Shown piece after piece: positions 46,690-58,312 of a DNA stretch of 64,000 nt. Position 1 is the stretch's first letter; each line of letters begins with the position of its first letter. Origin of the DNA: Dokdonella sp. (lineage in GTDB: Bacteria; Pseudomonadota; Gammaproteobacteria; Xanthomonadales; Rhodanobacteraceae); the NCBI GenBank assembly GCA_019634795.1, contig JAHCAR010000002.1:124001-188000 (forward strand), read 5' to 3'. A program made the translations under genes and the position numbers. The notes beneath the pieces were generated by a model. It saw only the letters and a list, made by a program, of their open reading frames with translations, made no database searches and was not told the DNA's origin.

Positions 46690-47913
46690 TCAGGGTTGCC
46701 TGGCTGCCTCGACCGCGCGCATCACGCGCAGCAGGTTGCCGCCGAGGACGCCACGAACCTGATCCTCGCTGTAGCCCTCGCGCAGCAGGCGCTCGGTGAT
46801 CTTCGGCAGGCTCGTGACATCGATCATGCCGCTGACCCCGCCGCCGCCGTCCCAGTCGGCGCCGAGGCCGACATGTTCGGGTCCGGCCACCTCGAGGATA
46901 TGCAGCATGTGCTTCATGTAGTCTTCGAACGTTGCCTTCGGCGTCGGGTATTTCGCCTCGATCTCGCGGTAAAGCTGCATGGCCTGCTTGCGCCTTTCTG
47001 CGCTCAGTGCGGCACCGTCCTCGATCATTGCGAAGAAGCGGTCGACCTCGGCATCGCGCTCGGCGTTGTCCGGCACCTTGATCAGAAACTGGTTGACCGA
47101 ATTGACCTGGATCACGCCGCCCGTCGCGGCCAGCTTGCGCAGCCGCGCATCGTCGATATTGCGCGGATGGGCGTTGAGCGCGGCCGATGCGGTGTGCGAG
47201 AGCACCACCGGCGTCTTCGAGAGCTCGACGACCTGGTCGAATACGGCGTTGCTGGCATGCGAAAGATCGATGATCAGGCCGAGCCGGTTCGCTTCGGCGA
47301 CCAGGGCCCGGCCCTTGTCGCTGAGTCCGTTGAATTCGGGGCCGCCCGGATTGGTCGAGGAATCGGCGAAGTCGTCGTTGGACGAATGGACCAGGCCGAG
47401 CATGCGCAGGCCCAGGTCATAGTAGGCGCCGAGCAGGCTCGGGTCGCTCGCCAGTGGCGACGCGTTCTCCATGCTGATGTAGACGATGCGCTTGCCGGCC
47501 TTCTTGATGCGTGCCGCATCGTCCGCGCTCAGGGCGATCTCGAAGCGGTCGGCATTGGCGGCGACCATCTCGCGGATCTCGACCAGCCGCTTCAGTCCGA
47601 AGTCGCGCGCCGCCCGGTTGCCGGCCGCCGTGCGCTCGCCCTGCGGCGTGTAGATCACCCAAAAGCCGCCATCGAGTCCGCCCTCGACCATGCGCGGATA
47701 GTCGACCTGGGAGAAGTCCGCATCGAAGCTGTGGCGGTCGCCGATGCGCCAGTCGGGGCGCGCGAACAGCATCGGCGTGTCGAGATGGGTATCGAGCACG
47801 ATCGCACTGTTGTGCAGGGCCGTGGCGCGTTGCTCGAGGGTTTCGGCTGGCGCAGCCAGCGCGGGTCGGAGCAGAAAAGCACAGAGCAGCAAGGCGATGG
47901 CGGTTGATTTCAT
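46690..47913 (-). CDS. Membrane dipeptidase (peptidase M19), exported
   Basis: A 407-residue zinc dipeptidase of the renal-dipeptidase family with a Sec signal peptide (MKSTAIALLLCAFLLRPALA). Metal-site segments are IVLDTHLDTPML (HxD), the bridging Glu in VYISMENASPL, LGLVHSSNDDFADS, LIIDLSHASNAVF and VVLSHTASAALN, with HVGLGADWDGGGG near the C-terminus. It cleaves dipeptides, including unusual ones, in the periplasm. The ATG at 47913 gives the best signal peptide; an in-frame ATG seven codons upstream is possible. It is divergent from the 3HB-oligomer hydrolase gene. Confidence 0.92.
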   Translation of the reverse strand: MKSTAIALLLCAFLLRPALAAPAETLEQRATALHNSAIVLDTHLDTPMLFARPDWRIGDRHSFDADFSQVDYPRMVEGGLDGGFWVIYTPQGERTAAGNRAARDFGLKRLVEIREMVAANADRFEIALSADDAARIKKAGKRIVYISMENASPLASDPSLLGAYYDLGLRMLGLVHSSNDDFADSSTNPGGPEFNGLSDKGRALVAEANRLGLIIDLSHASNAVFDQVVELSKTPVVLSHTASAALNAHPRNIDDARLRKLAATGGVIQVNSVNQFLIKVPDNAERDAEVDRFFAMIEDGAALSAERRKQAMQLYREIEAKYPTPKATFEDYMKHMLHILEVAGPEHVGLGADWDGGGGVSGMIDVTSLPKITERLLREGYSEDQVRGVLGGNLLRVMRAVEAARQP

Positions 47914-48038
47914 GGTCTGAATGGCTCGAGGCATCGGTGTCCGATGACACCACAGCGGGCATTCGACGGCAATGCGCGGGGCCGGGCTAGTACCTTGGTC
48001 CCGATGACAGGGCATTCGCCAGTTGCTACGGTGGCGGC

Positions 48039-49880
48039 ATGAACAGAACGGTCATTCACGGTTGCGGCGTGCTTGCCGCCTTGATGCTCGGCGCGTGCGC
48101 GAGTGCGCCGCGCGGTTTGGAGAAAGCGGTCATGTCCGACGGGCTCGTCAGCGGGATCAGGGTCACCCGACACGAGGGCGCCGACGACCTGCTCAGCGCC
48201 GGCCTCGGGCTCGCGGGCTTGCGTGGGCCGGCGCCGGCCTTCGTCGATGCCCAGGCGCCGACCCCGGCCGAGTTGCGGCGTCGGGCGATCTACACGAGCT
48301 GGCGCGGCATCGCCGACCTCGGCCCGCTCGGCGGCTATGGCGAGATCTACGGTGGCGTGCCCGTGGTCAGCGGGCGCGAGTTCAGCGCCTTCGCGAAGCT
48401 GCCCGAAGCGCGCTCGCCGCATCGTGTCCTGTTGCAGGTGCCCGACCTGTTCGATCGCGACAAGCGCTGCGTCATCGTCGCCCCTTCCTCGGGGTCGCGC
48501 GGCGTCTACGGCGCAATCTCGCTGGCCGGCGCCTGGGGCCTGCCGCGCGGCTGCGCCGTGGCCTACACCGACAAGGGAGCCGGCAGCGGTTATTTCGACG
48601 TCGCCAGCAACACCGGCGTCAGCCTCGATGGCACGCGCGCCGAGCGCGGCACCGCAGCGCTCGAATTCGCGCCCGAGGACGATGATGTACCCGGCCCGCT
48701 CAATGCCGTGCTGGTCAAGCATGCACATTCCGGCGACAACCCGGAGGCCTCGTGGGGACGCCACGTCATCCAGGCCGCAAGGTTCGCCCTGCACGCGCTC
48801 GACCAGGCCTTCCCAGACCAGGCGCCTTTCACCGCCGGCAACACGCGCATCATCGCCGCGAGCCTGTCCAACGGTGGCGGTGCCGTGTTGCGCGCCGCGG
48901 AAAACGACGCCGGCCTGCTCGATGGCGTGGTCGCGGTCGAGCCCAATATCCTCGCCGGCGAGGGCGGGCGCAGCCTGTACGACTACGCCACCGAAGCGGC
49001 CCTGCTGACGCCCTGCGCGCTGCTCGAGTCGCGCTTCGACGAGACGCCGTTCGCGCGTGTCAACGGCGCCCATCCGCCGGCCTGGGTCACGCGTTGCGCG
49101 ACGCTGCACGAGCGCGGCGAATTGATCGCGGAGGATTTGCAGACCCAGGCTGCCGAAGCACTGGCCCGCCTGCATGTTTCGGGCTGGACCGACACCGCGC
49201 TGCGCAGTGTCGCGGCGAGCACGGCCCTCGATCTCTGGCGCGCGGTCGCGGTGACCTATGCCGCGGCGTATGCGCGGACAGGAACGGGCCCGATGCCCTG
49301 CGGCTATGGCCTGGCCGGCATGGACCCCGGCGCGGCCCCGCGACTCTCGACGCCTGCCGAGCGCGCGGCGTGGTGGTCCGACGCTTCGGGCATTGCACCC
49401 GGCGCCGGCGTGGGTGTCGTCGATGGCATGGCGACAGGCAAGGACGCGAGCTGGCCCGGTGTCGAGTGCCTTCGTCAGTTGTGGAACACGAAGGACGAGC
49501 CTGGCCAACGCCTGGCCACGGGCGTAGAGGCAACCCGTGCAGCATTGCCACGCGCCGACCTGCCGATCATTATCGTGCATGGCCAGGCCGATGGCCTCGT
49601 GCCGGTCGCCTTCAGCACCGATCCCTATGTGCGCTGGCTCGAGGCCCATGAGCGTCACCCGGTCCTGTGGCGGGTCGCGCATGCCCAGCACTTCGATGCC
49701 TTCCTGGCCTTCCCGGGATTCGGCGACCGGCACGTTCCGCTGTTGCCGTTCGCCTACGCGGCCCTGGACCGCATGTGGGCGCACCTGTTTGCCGGCGAGG
49801 CCTTGCCGCCGAGCCGCGATATCGCGACCACGCCGCGCGGAAGCGGTCCGCTTGGTGCGATCCAGCTGGATATTCCCTGA
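48039..49880 (+). CDS. D-(-)-3-hydroxybutyrate oligomer hydrolase, lipoprotein
   Basis: A 613-residue protein of the 3HB-oligomer hydrolase (3HBOH) family, which cuts oligomers released from poly(3-hydroxybutyrate) into monomers. It begins with a lipoprotein signal (LAALMLGAC, Cys20), so it is envelope-anchored or exported and probably acts on extracellular oligomers. The serine nucleophile lies in IIAASLSNGGGAVL, and the C-terminal half has IIIVHGQADGLVP and VAHAQHFDAFLAFP, which supply acid and histidine. It stands directly upstream of phaE-phaC (146-bp gap, same strand), tying PHB use to PHB storage. Confidence 0.9.
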   Translation: MNRTVIHGCGVLAALMLGACASAPRGLEKAVMSDGLVSGIRVTRHEGADDLLSAGLGLAGLRGPAPAFVDAQAPTPAELRRRAIYTSWRGIADLGPLGGYGEIYGGVPVVSGREFSAFAKLPEARSPHRVLLQVPDLFDRDKRCVIVAPSSGSRGVYGAISLAGAWGLPRGCAVAYTDKGAGSGYFDVASNTGVSLDGTRAERGTAALEFAPEDDDVPGPLNAVLVKHAHSGDNPEASWGRHVIQAARFALHALDQAFPDQAPFTAGNTRIIAASLSNGGGAVLRAAENDAGLLDGVVAVEPNILAGEGGRSLYDYATEAALLTPCALLESRFDETPFARVNGAHPPAWVTRCATLHERGELIAEDLQTQAAEALARLHVSGWTDTALRSVAASTALDLWRAVAVTYAAAYARTGTGPMPCGYGLAGMDPGAAPRLSTPAERAAWWSDASGIAPGAGVGVVDGMATGKDASWPGVECLRQLWNTKDEPGQRLATGVEATRAALPRADLPIIIVHGQADGLVPVAFSTDPYVRWLEAHERHPVLWRVAHAQHFDAFLAFPGFGDRHVPLLPFAYAALDRMWAHLFAGEALPPSRDIATTPRGSGPLGAIQLDIP

Positions 49881-50026
49881 GCGCAGCGTCCTGTGCATCT
49901 CATGTCCCACGGGCGCCTGTCAGGGCGGGCTGAAGGGCGACGATTCGCCGCTGTAACGCGCGCACCGCTATCATGTGCGGCATGCGGCGACCGTGCCGCC
50001 CGCTGACCCGAATCGGAGATCGCGCC

Positions 50027-51502
50027 ATGAGCGAACCGCTGGATGTAGCCCAATGGGCAAAGAACTGGGAGGCGATGGCGCGTCAGGCGCAGGCCGCCCT
50101 CGGCGCAAACCCGGGCCAGGCACCCTGGGGTGTCGGCTCCGCGAACGCCGGCTGGGCCGATGCGCTCGGCAAGGCCAATCCGTTTGCCGATGGCAAGCAG
50201 CAGAACGAGGCCATGGAGCGCATGCTCAGTGGTGCCCAGGGCTACCTCGGCATGCTGCAAAGCCTGGCCGCTGCTGCGGCCGGCCAGAGCGGTGGTGGTG
50301 AGAGTCTCGCCGACGCGTTCCGCAACGGCCTGTTTCCCGGCGCGTTTTCGTCTTCGACGATGGGCAATCCGATGGCCGCCGCGATGCGCGGACTGGCCGG
50401 ATCAGGAGCGCGCGGCTTCGACCAGATGATGGAGCAGTTCGCCGCGGCGGCGGGACCGATGTTCGACAAGGCCCGTGGTGCCCTGCACCAGCCGGCCTTC
50501 GGTTTCCTGCGCGAAAAACAGGAAAACCTGCAGAAGACCGCGCAGGTCTTCATCGACTACCAGGAGCAGAGCGCACGCTACGACCGTCTCATGCTCAAGG
50601 TCGGCGAGCAGAGCTTCGCCCGCTTCCAGCTCAAGCTCGCCGAGCGCGAGGAGCCCGGTCGCCAGATCGAATCGGCGCGCGCCCTGTACGACCTCTGGAT
50701 CGATGCGGCCGAGGAAGCCTATGCCGAGATCGCCCTGTCCGAGGAATTCCGCGAGGTCTACGCCGCCGTGGTCGATGCGCAGATGCGCGTGCGCCAGCAG
50801 GTGCAGGGCGAGATCGAGCGCTACTGCAACGAGCTCGGCATGCCGACGCGCAGCGAGGTCGACAGTATCGGCCAGCGTCTGCAGGCCCTGCGCCGCGAGT
50901 TCCGCAACCTGCACGAAAACGACGCCGGACACCAGGCGCTGCTGGCCGAGATCGAGGTCTTGCGCAACGAGGTAGCGGCACTCAAGTCGCAGCCAGGCGC
51001 GCATGCCGGCAGCGCCACGACCGCCGCACCGGCACGCGCAGCCAGGTCCAGCACGCCCAGGACGTCGAAAAAGGCCAGGCAAGCTGCAACCAGTTCCACG
51101 CGTGGCAAGAACGCTGGCAGCAAGGCCGACGCTGCGCCGACGCGCGGCGTCGAGAAGGGCGAAGGCAAGGGCAAGCGCACGCAGGACGCGCAGTCGGTGA
51201 GCCCGACAGTTGCCGGGCCAGTGAAGGCCAAGCCGTCCAAGGCCAAGACGCGGCGCAAGCCGGTCGCCACGTCGAGCGCCAAGCGTCGGGCCAAGCGCAG
51301 CCGCTCGGAAGCCGGGAAATCGGTGGCTGCGGCCGGCGCCGCAGTGAAATCGACAGCGCAGGGAGGCGGCAAGGGCAAGCCGAAGGGCAACAGCTTCGCC
51401 GCCAGCATCGCGCGGTTCGCGCGCAAGTCGAAGACGGCAAGCGCCGGCCATGTCGCGCAATCGCGCAAGGTCGGATCCGGCAAGCGTGGAGGTGACCGCT
51501 GA
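50027..51502 (+). CDS. phaE: Class III PHA synthase subunit PhaE with histone-like tail
   Basis: PhaE is the non-catalytic partner of class III PHA synthase; it activates PhaC and tethers it to granules. Residues 1 to about 325 fit the family: MSEPLDVAQWAKNWEAMARQ, the repeated-helix region with FGFLREKQENLQKTAQ, LYDLWIDAAEEAYAEIALSE, and a C-terminal coiled coil (LRREFRNLHENDAGHQALLA). The remaining 165 or so residues form a Lys/Arg/Ala/Ser tail with about 41 basic and 6 acidic residues, which resembles the DNA-binding tails of PhaF and histone H1-like proteins. PhaE is usually near 360 residues. GGAG 8 nt upstream supports the ATG, and its TGA overlaps the phaC ATG. Confidence 0.92.
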   Translation: MSEPLDVAQWAKNWEAMARQAQAALGANPGQAPWGVGSANAGWADALGKANPFADGKQQNEAMERMLSGAQGYLGMLQSLAAAAAGQSGGGESLADAFRNGLFPGAFSSSTMGNPMAAAMRGLAGSGARGFDQMMEQFAAAAGPMFDKARGALHQPAFGFLREKQENLQKTAQVFIDYQEQSARYDRLMLKVGEQSFARFQLKLAEREEPGRQIESARALYDLWIDAAEEAYAEIALSEEFREVYAAVVDAQMRVRQQVQGEIERYCNELGMPTRSEVDSIGQRLQALRREFRNLHENDAGHQALLAEIEVLRNEVAALKSQPGAHAGSATTAAPARAARSSTPRTSKKARQAATSSTRGKNAGSKADAAPTRGVEKGEGKGKRTQDAQSVSPTVAGPVKAKPSKAKTRRKPVATSSAKRRAKRSRSEAGKSVAAAGAAVKSTAQGGGKGKPKGNSFAASIARFARKSKTASAGHVAQSRKVGSGKRGGDR

Positions 51503-52566
51503 TGGGCCCGCTCAATATCGCGGCATCGGAACTGTTCGAGGAAGCGGTGCGCTTCCAGAGGAAGATGAGCCGCGGTGCCGAAGTGCTGCGCACGCTCGAT
51601 GACGTCGATTTCGGCATCACCCCGAAAGACGAGGTCTACCGCGAGGACAAGCTCGTCGTCTATCGCTTCCGCGGCGAGAAGAAGCCGACCGCGAAGACGC
51701 CGATCCTGATCGTCTACGCACTGGTCAACCGGCCCTACATGGTCGACCTGCAGGCGGACAAGTCGCTGGTCCGCAACCTGCTGGCCCAGGGTGAGGATGT
51801 CTACCTGATCGACTGGGGCTACCCGGATCGCGCCGATCGCTGGCTGACTCTCGACGACTACATCAACGGCTACATCCGGCGCAGCGTCGACGCGGTGGCG
51901 AAACATGCCGGCGTGGCGAAGATCAACCTGCTCGGCATCTGCCAGGGCGGCGCGTTCTCGCTGTGTTTCACGGCCATGCATCCGCACAAGGTCAAGAACC
52001 TGATCACGATGGTGACCCCGGTCGATTTCCACACCCCAGACAACATGCTGTCGAACTGGACCCGCAACATGGACGCCGACCTGTTCGTCGACACGATCGG
52101 CAACGTGCCGGCCGACCTTATGAACTGGTGCTACCTGATGCTCAAGCCGATGCGCCTGCTGCAGCAGAAGTACGTCGGCATGGTCGACATCCTCGACAAC
52201 AAGGAAGAGCTCGAGAATTTCCTGCGCATGGAAAAGTGGATTTTCGATTCGCCCGACCAGGCCGGCGAGGCCTTCCGCGAATTCATGCGGGACTTCTACC
52301 AGGGCAACAAGCTGGTCAAGGGTGGACTGTCCATCGGCGACCGGACCGTCGATCTCGGCAGGATCACGATGCCGGTGCTCAACATCTTCGCCGAACAGGA
52401 TCATCTGGTTCCGCCCGACTCCTCGCGCGCGCTGCAGGCCGCCGTCGGCAGCAAGGACTACACCCAGATCGCGTTCAAGGGCGGGCACATCGGCATCTAC
52501 GTGTCCGGTCGTGCCCAGCGCGAGGTCCCGCCGGCGATCCACGACTGGCTCAAGGCACGCAGCTGA
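51502..52566 (+). CDS. phaC: Class III poly(3-hydroxyalkanoate) synthase PhaC
   Basis: PhaC polymerises (R)-3-hydroxyacyl-CoA into polyester at the granule surface. The 354-residue length is that of class III synthases, which need PhaE. The lipase-like box GICQGG places the catalytic Cys at 147; Asp300 (FAEQDHLVPP) and His329 (FKGGHIGIYVSG) complete the triad, two positions from those of the Allochromatium enzyme. The N-terminus FEEAVRFQRKMSRGAEVL and VYALVNRPYMVDLQ are typical. It overlaps phaE by one base (TGATG), so the two subunits are made together. phaA and phaB are not in the window. Confidence 0.96.
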   Translation: MGPLNIAASELFEEAVRFQRKMSRGAEVLRTLDDVDFGITPKDEVYREDKLVVYRFRGEKKPTAKTPILIVYALVNRPYMVDLQADKSLVRNLLAQGEDVYLIDWGYPDRADRWLTLDDYINGYIRRSVDAVAKHAGVAKINLLGICQGGAFSLCFTAMHPHKVKNLITMVTPVDFHTPDNMLSNWTRNMDADLFVDTIGNVPADLMNWCYLMLKPMRLLQQKYVGMVDILDNKEELENFLRMEKWIFDSPDQAGEAFREFMRDFYQGNKLVKGGLSIGDRTVDLGRITMPVLNIFAEQDHLVPPDSSRALQAAVGSKDYTQIAFKGGHIGIYVSGRAQREVPPAIHDWLKARS

Positions 52567-52728
52567 CCGATCCGGCAGGCAGGCGCCGACAGGCCGCCTG
52601 CCTCGCAGTGCCTGGTGTGACCTGGCTGGGCGCGCAAGCGTCGATGAGCGGGCGCGTGCCAGCCCAGCCGGGGCCCGTGGCTCCGACAGGATAGAATGCG
52701 ACACCCTCTCACTTGGTGCCGCAGCGCA

Positions 52729-53037
52729 ATGAACGAAGTCCTGTTCAACATCCACAGCATCGGCGTGACGCCCTGGAAGCTGATCGGCTATTGCGGCGTC
52801 CTGCTCTTCACCAGCCGCTGGTTCGTGCAGATGTACGCGACCAAGAAGCTGCGCCGCGTGCACATGCCACGGGCGTTCTGGTGGCTGTCGATCCTCGGCA
52901 GCCTGATGCTGGTCAGCTATTTCACCTTCGGCAAGAACGACTCGGTCGGCATCCTTTCGAACGCATTTCCGGCCTTCGTCTCGATCTACAACCTGGTCGT
53001 GGACCTGCGCCATCGCCGCGAGTGGAAGGAAAGCTGA
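52729..53037 (+). CDS. Lipid A biosynthesis N-terminal domain (LAB_N) protein
   Basis: A 102-residue inner-membrane protein with three hydrophobic helices. WKLIGYCGVLLFTSRWFVQM, RAFWWLSILGSLMLVSYFTF and the ending GKNDSVGILSNAFPAFVSIY are hallmarks of the LAB_N family, which is often fused or adjacent to glycosyltransferases of lipid A or undecaprenyl-linked sugars. No such partner lies here. I chose the ATG at 52729 because homologues start MNxxLF; an ATG at 52696 has a better AGGA site and would add 11 residues. It follows phaC by 162 bp. Confidence 0.85.
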   Translation: MNEVLFNIHSIGVTPWKLIGYCGVLLFTSRWFVQMYATKKLRRVHMPRAFWWLSILGSLMLVSYFTFGKNDSVGILSNAFPAFVSIYNLVVDLRHRREWKES

Positions 53038-53119
53038 ATGGATGCACCTGGGCCGGCTTCATGCCAGAATCCGCCCGGCCAGGCGCCCGCCTGGCGATCA
53101 TCCTCGGGGAGAGGCAAGC

Positions 53120-53371
53120 ATGGAAAATCGTAGCAGTGCACCGGTCATGTCGCTCGGCGACTGGATCATCACCTTCATTGTCCTTGCAATTCCGCTGGTC
53201 AACATCGTCATGTTGTTCGTCTGGGCTTTCTCGAGCGGAACGAATCCGAACAAGGCCAACTTCTGCAAGGCCTACCTGATTCTTGCCCTGGTCGCCATCG
53301 TGCTGTTCTTCATATTCGGCGGCATGGCCTTCATGTCGGCCATGAGCGGCGCGGGTTCATCGGGAATGTAG
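53120..53371 (+). CDS. Small two-helix membrane protein, unknown function
   Basis: An 83-residue protein with two hydrophobic segments (WIITFIVLAIPLVNIVMLFV and YLILALVAIVLFFIFGGMAF) joined by a polar loop containing NPNKANFCKA. A GAGG ribosome site 6 nt before the ATG and good codon use support it as real. The loop pattern SSGTNPNKANFCKAYL recurs in small membrane proteins of many bacteria without known role. It follows the LAB_N gene by 82 bp and ends at a strong palindrome. Confidence 0.78.
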   Translation: MENRSSAPVMSLGDWIITFIVLAIPLVNIVMLFVWAFSSGTNPNKANFCKAYLILALVAIVLFFIFGGMAFMSAMSGAGSSGM

Positions 53372-53378
53372 TTGTCGG

Positions 53379-53404
53379 CGCGCCTGCCGGATCCGGCAGG
53401 CGCG
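53379..53404. terminator. 26-bp perfect palindrome between convergent genes
   Basis: CGCGCCTGCCG and CGGCAGGCGCG flank GATC with no mismatch. It lies between the stop of the small membrane protein and the stop of metH on the opposite strand, so it probably serves as a bidirectional terminator, although no T-run follows. Confidence 0.6.
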
Positions 53405-53426
53405 TCACCCCGGCCTCGGATGCTCG

Positions 53427-56128
<2,702 letters not shown>

Positions 56129-56132
<4 letters not shown>

Positions 56133-57208
56133 GCGGCCAGGTCCCTGACCGGCAGGCGCCGCGGCGCAAGGCCGCGCACCGCATCGGCAATGGCGCGGAT
56201 GTGCGCCGGAGTCGTGCCGCAGCAGCCACCGACCAGGTTGAGCAGGCCCGAGGTGGCGAATTCGCGCAGGGTCGAGGCCATTTCCTCCGGCGTTTCGTCG
56301 TATTCACCGAACGCATTCGGCAGGCCGGCATTCGGGTGCGCGCTGACGAAGCTGCGGCAGACCCGGGCCAGGGTTTCGACGTGCTCGCGCATGTCGGCCG
56401 CACCGAGCGCGCAGTTCAGGCCGAACGCGAGCGGGCGGCTGTGCGCAAGCGAAGCATGGAAGGCTTCGGCGGTCTGGCCGGACAGGGTCCGGCCCGAGCG
56501 GTCGGTGATCGTGCCCGAGATCATGATCGGCAGGCGTCCGCCGCGTTGCTCGAAGACTTCGCCGATGGCGAACAGGGCGGCCTTGGCGTTCAGCGTATCG
56601 AAGATCGTTTCGACCATGAGCACATCGGCACCGCCGTCGATCAGGCCTTCGGTGGCCTCGCGATAGGTTGCGCGCAGTTCGTCGAAGCTGGTATTGCGGA
56701 AGCCCGGGTCGTTGACGTCGGGACTGATCGAAGCGGTGCGGCTGGTCGGTCCGAGCACGCCGATCACGAAGCGCGGCTTTTCCGGCGTCTTCGCGCTGTA
56801 GGCATCGCAGGCGGCGCGGGCCAGCCGCGCGCCTTCGCGATTCAGCTCGTAGACGATGTGTTCGAGGTGGTAGTCGGACTGGCTGATCGCGGTGGCGTTG
56901 AAGGTATTGGTTTCGACGAGGTCCGCACCGGCGTCCAGATAGGCCTCATGCACGCCGCTGATGATGTCGGGGCGGGTCAGCGAAAGCAGGTCATTGTTGC
57001 CCTTGAGGTCGTGCGAACAGCCCTCGCCGTGCGCGTGGCCGGAATCGTGGCCGTCGACGAAGCGCTCGCCGCGGTAGTCGGTCTCGTCGAGGCGATGGCT
57101 CTGGATCATCGTGCCCATGGCGCCGTCGATGACCAGGATGCGCTGGTCGAGCGCACGCTCGAGCATCTCGACACGCTGCGGATGCAGCCAGGGCAGGGGC
57201 GCGCTCAT
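56129..57208 (-). CDS. Methionine synthase, separate homocysteine-binding subunit
   Basis: A 359-residue homocysteine S-methyltransferase domain equal to the first module of Met[21 protein letters not shown] and the zinc cysteines in GLNCALGA and [12 protein letters not shown] are intact, and [15 protein letters not shown] and [12 protein letters not shown] follow the MetH pattern. It should take the methyl group from methylcobalamin bound to the C-terminal partner. The split is natural: both halves have their own starts with ATGA overlaps and no decay, and I recall split metH in Xanthomonadaceae. Its start overlaps the stop of the ArsR-methyltransferase gene (57205-57208). Confidence 0.93.
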
Positions 57209-58131
57209 GGCTTGCGTGCCAGCAGGGTGAGCACTTCGAAGTGCGGGGCCTTGCTCTCGCGCGTGATGCGCTCGCACTTGAGCACCTCGAGTCCGGCGTT
57301 CTCGGCGAAACCGCGCAGGTCGGCCGGCCGGAAGCCGAGATTGCGATGGTCGAAGGGCTCGACCGCGCCGTGATGGGCATGCTTGCCGAGCGTCGCGGCG
57401 AGCAGTCGACCGCCCTTGGCCAGCACGCGCGCAGCCTCGGCGACGACGGTAGCCGGCTTTTCGCTGTAGGTCAGGGCATGCATGAGCAGAACCAGGTCGA
57501 AGCGCCTGCGGCCGAGATCGAGGGCATGCATGTCGCCGGTGACGACTTCGACATTGGCGAAGCACTTGAGCCGTTCGCGCGCGGCCGTGACCACGCGCGG
57601 GCTGGCATCGACGCAGACGATCGAGCGCGCGCGCGGCGCCAGCAGTTCGGCGAGGACACCGTCGCCGGAGGCAATGTCGAGGACATCGCCCGGATCGACC
57701 AGTTGGGTCATGGCGCGGGCCAGGGTTTCCCAGGTGCGACCGGGCGAGTAGTGGCGTTCCATGTCGCCGGCAACCGTGTCGGCCCAGCCCTCGGCGCGGG
57801 CGCGCTTGGCCAGCACCCCGGGCAGGCGGTGTTCGTCGTCCCGCAGCAGGGCGTCGTCGACGGCCTCCTTGAGGGCGTGCAGGAGGGCACTCTCGCGTGG
57901 CGCGAGTTCGCCGTTGAAGCGGTAATAGGACGACACCCCGGCCCGGCGGTCGCGGACCAGGCCGGCTTCCTTGAGCTTGGCCAGGTGGGTCGAAACGCGG
58001 GGCTGGGCCAGGCGCAGGATCGCCGACAGTTCGGCCACGGTCAGTTCCTCGCGCTCGAGCAGGGCCAGCAGGCGCACCCGGGTCGGGTCGGAAAGCAGCC
58101 GGAGCAGGGCGGAGGTGGCAGTCAGATCCAC
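57205..58131 (-). CDS. ArsR-family regulator fused to a SAM-binding methyltransferase domain
   Basis: A 308-residue two-domain protein. Residues 1 to about 90 are an ArsR winged helix ([47 protein letters not shown]). Residues 110-300 are a class I methyltransferase fold with [17 protein letters not shown] (SAM motif I), then [16 protein letters not shown]. As the first gene of the split metH operon it is probably a sensor of SAM or S-adenosylhomocysteine, like the ArsR-family SahR regulators. The start is a GTG with AAAGGA 6 nt upstream. A palindrome overlaps its leader, so autoregulation is likely. Whether the domain methylates anything is unknown. Confidence 0.88.
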   Translation of the reverse strand: MDLTATSALLRLLSDPTRVRLLALLEREELTVAELSAILRLAQPRVSTHLAKLKEAGLVRDRRAGVSSYYRFNGELAPRESALLHALKEAVDDALLRDDEHRLPGVLAKRARAEGWADTVAGDMERHYSPGRTWETLARAMTQLVDPGDVLDIASGDGVLAELLAPRARSIVCVDASPRVVTAARERLKCFANVEVVTGDMHALDLGRRRFDLVLLMHALTYSEKPATVVAEAARVLAKGGRLLAATLGKHAHHGAVEPFDHRNLGFRPADLRGFAENAGLEVLKCERITRESKAPHFEVLTLLARKP

Positions 58132-58140
58132 GTATTATCC

Positions 58141-58164
58141 TTTCATCTTGATCAAAAGATGGAA
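58141..58164 (-). promoter_or_regulatory. Candidate operator of the methionine operon
   Basis: CATCTT (58144-58149), 6 nt, AAGATG (58156-58161) form an inverted repeat, extended imperfectly to TTTCATCTT / AAAGATGGAA, with TTGATCAA at its centre. It begins 10 bp upstream of the GTG start, overlapping the ribosome site region, where binding would block transcription or translation. It is the best candidate site for the encoded ArsR-type regulator. Confidence 0.5.
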
Positions 58165-58312
58165 GTGCAGCGTAGCCAGACCTTGCGACGGCGTCAACGC
58201 GGACCCGATCCGTGGGCCCTGCGTGTGCCCAGCGGGCTTTTTGTCGCTGGCGGGCGGAAATCCGTCCGACGCGATAAAATCGCCGGCCGCCCCACGCTGC
58301 AAAGGATGACCC

